Shown in pieces: positions 3,674 through 5,819 of a DNA stretch of 5,819 nucleotides. Location of the stretch: the NCBI GenBank assembly GCA_031273185.1, contig JAISSG010000059.1, positions 1 through 5,819 on the forward strand. The letters run 5' to 3'. The notes beneath the pieces are model-generated. The model was not told where the DNA came from. It made no database searches and was given only the letters and a program-made list of their open reading frames with translations. The position numbers were made by a program, and so were the translations under genes. This DNA is from Treponema sp. (lineage in GTDB: Bacteria > Spirochaetota > Spirochaetia > Treponematales > Breznakiellaceae). Within the stretch, counting starts at the first letter, position 1; the number at the start of each line of letters is the position of its first letter.

Positions 3674-5485
3674 GTGTGCGGCATTATCGGTTATGTGGGA
3701 AGTCATGATGCCGTCCCCATCATTTTTGACGGCCTGAAAAAGCTGGAATACCGGGGGTACGACTCGGCGGGTATTGCGGCCTGCAATGCGGGCGGCTTTA
3801 GCGTCGTAAAGCAGAAGGGACGGCTGGCCGCGCTTGAAGAGCGGCTGAAGGAGACCCCGATTGCAGGAAGCATGGGCATCGGGCATACCCGGTGGGCCAC
3901 GCACGGGGAGCCGTCGGACGTAAATTCCCATCCCCACCTGGGAAGCCAGAGCAGAATCGCCATTGTTCACAACGGCATTATCGAAAACTACAAGCACCTC
4001 AAGGAACGCCTGGAACACAAGGGAATACCTTTCGCCTCGCAGACCGACAGCGAGGTCATCGCGCAGCTTGCCGAGCATTACTACAGCGGCGATCTCGTGG
4101 ACACGGTCATCAAGGTTACGACCTCGCTGGAAGGCTCCTACGCGCTGGGGATCATGTGCCTTGACGAGCCGGACACGCTTATCGCAATCAAGAAGGACAA
4201 CCCCCTGATCATCGGCGTAGGCGAGCACGGGAATTTCATCGCGTCCGACGTGCCCGCCGTGCTGAAGCACACGAACAAGGTCTATTACCTTAACGACCGG
4301 GAAATGGCCATACTGCGGAAAGACAGCATAGAATTTCTTGACCTCGACAGGGAGCCAATAGAAAAAACCATCGAAACCGTGACATGGACCCTCGACAGCG
4401 CGGAGAAAGGCGGGTACCCCCACTTCATGCTGAAAGAGATCATGGAACAGCCGAAGGTTTTGCGGGACACGATCAATTCCGCCGTCAAAAGCGGCGAAAA
4501 CAAAAATATTATTGACAATCTTGATTTTTCCCGGTTTGACAAAATCGCCATAACCGCCTGCGGCTCGGCGTATAACGCCGGCGTTGTGGCGAAGTACGTG
4601 TTCGAGCGGCTGTGCAGGATACCGGTGGAAGTGGAGCTTGCCAGCGAGTTCAGGTACAAGGACCCAATCGTCAACGGCAAGACGCTGGTGATTCTGGTCA
4701 GCCAGTCGGGGGAGACCGCCGACACCATAGCCGCCATGCGGGAGGCAAAGTCCAGGGGGGCCGTCACCCTGTCAATCGTCAACGTGATCGGCAGCACCAT
4801 CGCCAAGGAGGCGGACTTTTGCGTGTACACTGCCGCCGGCCCTGAAATTGCCGTGGCGACGACCAAGGCCTTTTCCGCCCAGCTTGTGCTGCTGTACGCA
4901 TTGGCGATACGGTTTGCCGTCAAGTCGGGAAAGCTGCCGCCGGACGGCGAGCGGGAACTGCTCTCGGAGCTTGCCGCCCTGCCCGACAAGGCGGCGGCTT
5001 TGCTTGGGCAGGTCGATTCCATCCAAAAGCACGCGCCGGAATGCGTCGCCTGCAAAAGCATTTTCTTCATCGGCAGGAACATCGACTACGCCATCACGCT
5101 GGAAGGCTCCCTCAAGCTCAAGGAAATATCCTACATCCACTCCGAGGCCTACGCCGGCGGCGAGCTGAAGCACGGCACCATCTCGCTCGTGGAGGAGGAC
5201 ACGCTGGTCGTCGTCATCTCGAACTGCGAGCGCCTGTACGGCAAGATCATGAGCAACGCGGAGCAGGTCATAAGCCGGGGGGCCAAGGTGCTGCTTATCG
5301 GGGATGATCCTGACGTAAAGGAAACCGGCAAACTTACCCGCATCACCCTGCCAAAGGTGCCGGAGCTGTTTTCGCCGTCGCTGTCGGTTATCGCTTTGCA
5401 GCTTTTCAGCTATTACGTGGCTGCCAACAAGGGCCTGGACATCGACAAGCCGCGCAACCTGGCAAAGAGCGTTACGGTAGAATAG
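3674..5485 (+). CDS. glmS: Glutamine--fructose-6-phosphate aminotransferase (isomerizing)
   Basis: This cytoplasmic enzyme converts fructose-6-phosphate and glutamine to glucosamine-6-phosphate and glutamate, the first step to UDP-GlcNAc and peptidoglycan. The 603-residue product has the normal family length. The GTG start is fixed by Cys2, which becomes the N-terminal nucleophile of the class II amidotransferase domain (about 2-220). That domain shows MCGIIGYVGS, LEYRGYDSAG, HTRWATHGEP (71-80), HNGIIEN (99-105) and TDSEV (124-128). Two SIS sugar isomerase domains follow (about 285-600): ACGSAYNAG (295-303), SQSGETADT (343-351), ATTKAFSAQ (395-403), EGSLKLKEISYIHSEAYAGG (477-496), ELKHG (497-501) and the canonical terminus LAKSVTVE with its catalytic Lys. 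All key residues are present. GGGAGG at 3661-3666 lies seven bases before the start. The 14-base gap implies cotranscription with the GXGXG gene, and no glmS ribozyme can fit directly upstream. A longer frame from 3545 only reads through the preceding gene. Confidence 0.97.
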   Translation: MCGIIGYVGSHDAVPIIFDGLKKLEYRGYDSAGIAACNAGGFSVVKQKGRLAALEERLKETPIAGSMGIGHTRWATHGEPSDVNSHPHLGSQSRIAIVHNGIIENYKHLKERLEHKGIPFASQTDSEVIAQLAEHYYSGDLVDTVIKVTTSLEGSYALGIMCLDEPDTLIAIKKDNPLIIGVGEHGNFIASDVPAVLKHTNKVYYLNDREMAILRKDSIEFLDLDREPIEKTIETVTWTLDSAEKGGYPHFMLKEIMEQPKVLRDTINSAVKSGENKNIIDNLDFSRFDKIAITACGSAYNAGVVAKYVFERLCRIPVEVELASEFRYKDPIVNGKTLVILVSQSGETADTIAAMREAKSRGAVTLSIVNVIGSTIAKEADFCVYTAAGPEIAVATTKAFSAQLVLLYALAIRFAVKSGKLPPDGERELLSELAALPDKAAALLGQVDSIQKHAPECVACKSIFFIGRNIDYAITLEGSLKLKEISYIHSEAYAGGELKHGTISLVEEDTLVVVISNCERLYGKIMSNAEQVISRGAKVLLIGDDPDVKETGKLTRITLPKVPELFSPSLSVIALQLFSYYVAANKGLDIDKPRNLAKSVTVE

Positions 5486-5525
5486 CCGGAAACCGCTCGC
5501 TGTCCCCGTTTTTCACTTGCACTTA

Positions 5526-5547
5526 CCGTTTGTTACACGCCGTTTGT
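5526..5547 (+). repeat. Short tandem direct repeat downstream of glmS
   Basis: CCGTTTGT occurs at 5526-5533 and again at 5540-5547, 14 bases apart. The spacing is a little over one helical turn, so it could be a paired protein-binding site. It could equally be chance. Confidence 0.35.
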
Positions 5548-5579
5548 CGAAAAATATTGGAAAAAATGATTTTTGAGAG

Positions 5580-5609
5580 TTGACATTATTTTGATATTTA
5601 TGGTCATTA
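5580..5609 (+). promoter_or_regulatory. Possible promoter: perfect -35, weak -10
   Basis: TTGACA at 5580-5585 is a consensus -35 in AT-rich DNA. At normal spacing only poor -10 matches are present (for example TCATTA at 5604-5609). It would read toward the right edge, where the next gene is outside the window. Confidence 0.25.
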
Positions 5610-5767
5610 GTGTCCAAAATAAATCGCCCATCTACCATGTAAACTCCAAATAGTATTGCGACGCTAAGTTTGGTTTTGGCGGCGGGTCGCTACCGAATAA
5701 AAATTCAAAAAGCGAATTCCGTTGAAAAAGCATCGTCTTAATTACAGAAATAAAATTTGTAAATGAC

Positions 5768-5787
5768 AAGTTCCAACTTTTGAACTT
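5768..5787. repeat. Inverted repeat near right edge
   Basis: AAGTTC (5768-5773) is the exact complement of GAACTT (5782-5787) across eight bases. The arms with their neighbours (GTTCCAA..TTTTGAAC) recall the outer arms of the repeat at 2852-2876 (GTTCCAAAA..TTTTGGAAC). This suggests either a shared operator-like element or a dispersed palindrome. Confidence 0.4.
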
Positions 5788-5819
5788 TACCTTCAACAGG
5801 TAATACAGAAGGTAAGCTA

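Larger units (their letters stand above)
5486..5819. other. AT-rich intergenic tail after glmS, no supported gene
   Basis: These 334 bases shift from the GC-rich composition of glmS to clearly AT-rich sequence from about 5510. All frames are broken by stops. The only open stretch is a 26-codon minus-strand frame entering from the right edge and ending at 5738, too short to support. No strong intrinsic terminator follows glmS; CCCCGTTTTT at 5504-5513 has no convincing stem. Short repeats and a -35-like TTGACA are listed separately. Confidence 0.6.

Noticed and set aside
3656..5082. Long minus-strand frames opposite glmS (3656-4423 and 4285-5082)
   Set aside because: They lie wholly opposite a complete glmS with intact catalytic motifs and show no family signature.
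5658..5691. GCGAC..GTCGC inverted repeat considered as an integron attC site
   Set aside because: No matching R' (GTTRRRY) and R'' core sites were found, and the five-base arms are too short to mean much.
5738..5818. Minus-strand open frame of 26 codons entering from the right edge
   Set aside because: Too short to distinguish from chance in AT-rich DNA and with no recognisable motif.

Overview
The window looks like chromosomal DNA from a moderately GC-rich spirochaete, most likely a Treponema-type organism. This rests on the two minus-strand genes at 162-2221. One is a lipoprotein with a TPR-like C-terminus; the other is a single-pass membrane protein with an acidic, Trp-rich tail. I associate both with conserved uncharacterised treponeme proteins, but from memory and without a search.

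Layout, left to right. (1) At 1-114 the last 37 codons of a transposase-like protein (IS5/IS4-type C-terminus) run in from the left edge on the + strand. (2) A five-run C-tract at 126-157 (a G-quadruplex motif on the minus strand) fills the gap before the 3' end of the minus-strand operon. (3) The operon 2221-162 (minus) encodes the membrane protein and then the lipoprotein, joined by an ATGA overlap. Its probable promoter has an extended -10 only about 10 bases from the first start codon, so the mRNA may be almost leaderless. (4) 2276-2648 (+) is a more AT-rich island. It holds the C-terminal half of a PIN-domain toxin-like protein overlapping an intact 68-residue small protein, and it looks like a decayed toxin-antitoxin-type module. 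(5) 2649-2942 is a regulatory intergenic region with a terminator-like hairpin, a candidate promoter and two related inverted repeats that share a CCAGA centre. (6) 2943-5485 (+) is a two-gene unit: a free-standing GltB3-type (GXGXG) glutamate synthase domain and, 14 bases later, a complete glmS. (7) 5486-5819 is an AT-rich tail with short repeats and no gene I can support.

The best-supported function is GlmS, which makes glucosamine-6-phosphate from fructose-6-phosphate and glutamine, the entry to UDP-GlcNAc and peptidoglycan. The neighbouring GXGXG protein belongs to a family tied to glutamine-dependent glutamate synthesis. The pair therefore links glutamine amide-nitrogen use to cell-wall precursor supply, although no other glutamate synthase subunit is visible here. 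The minus-strand pair probably acts in the cell envelope. The most unusual items are the GltB3-GlmS pairing with its structured leader, the half-deleted PIN module with an intact partner, and the near-leaderless promoter of the envelope operon.
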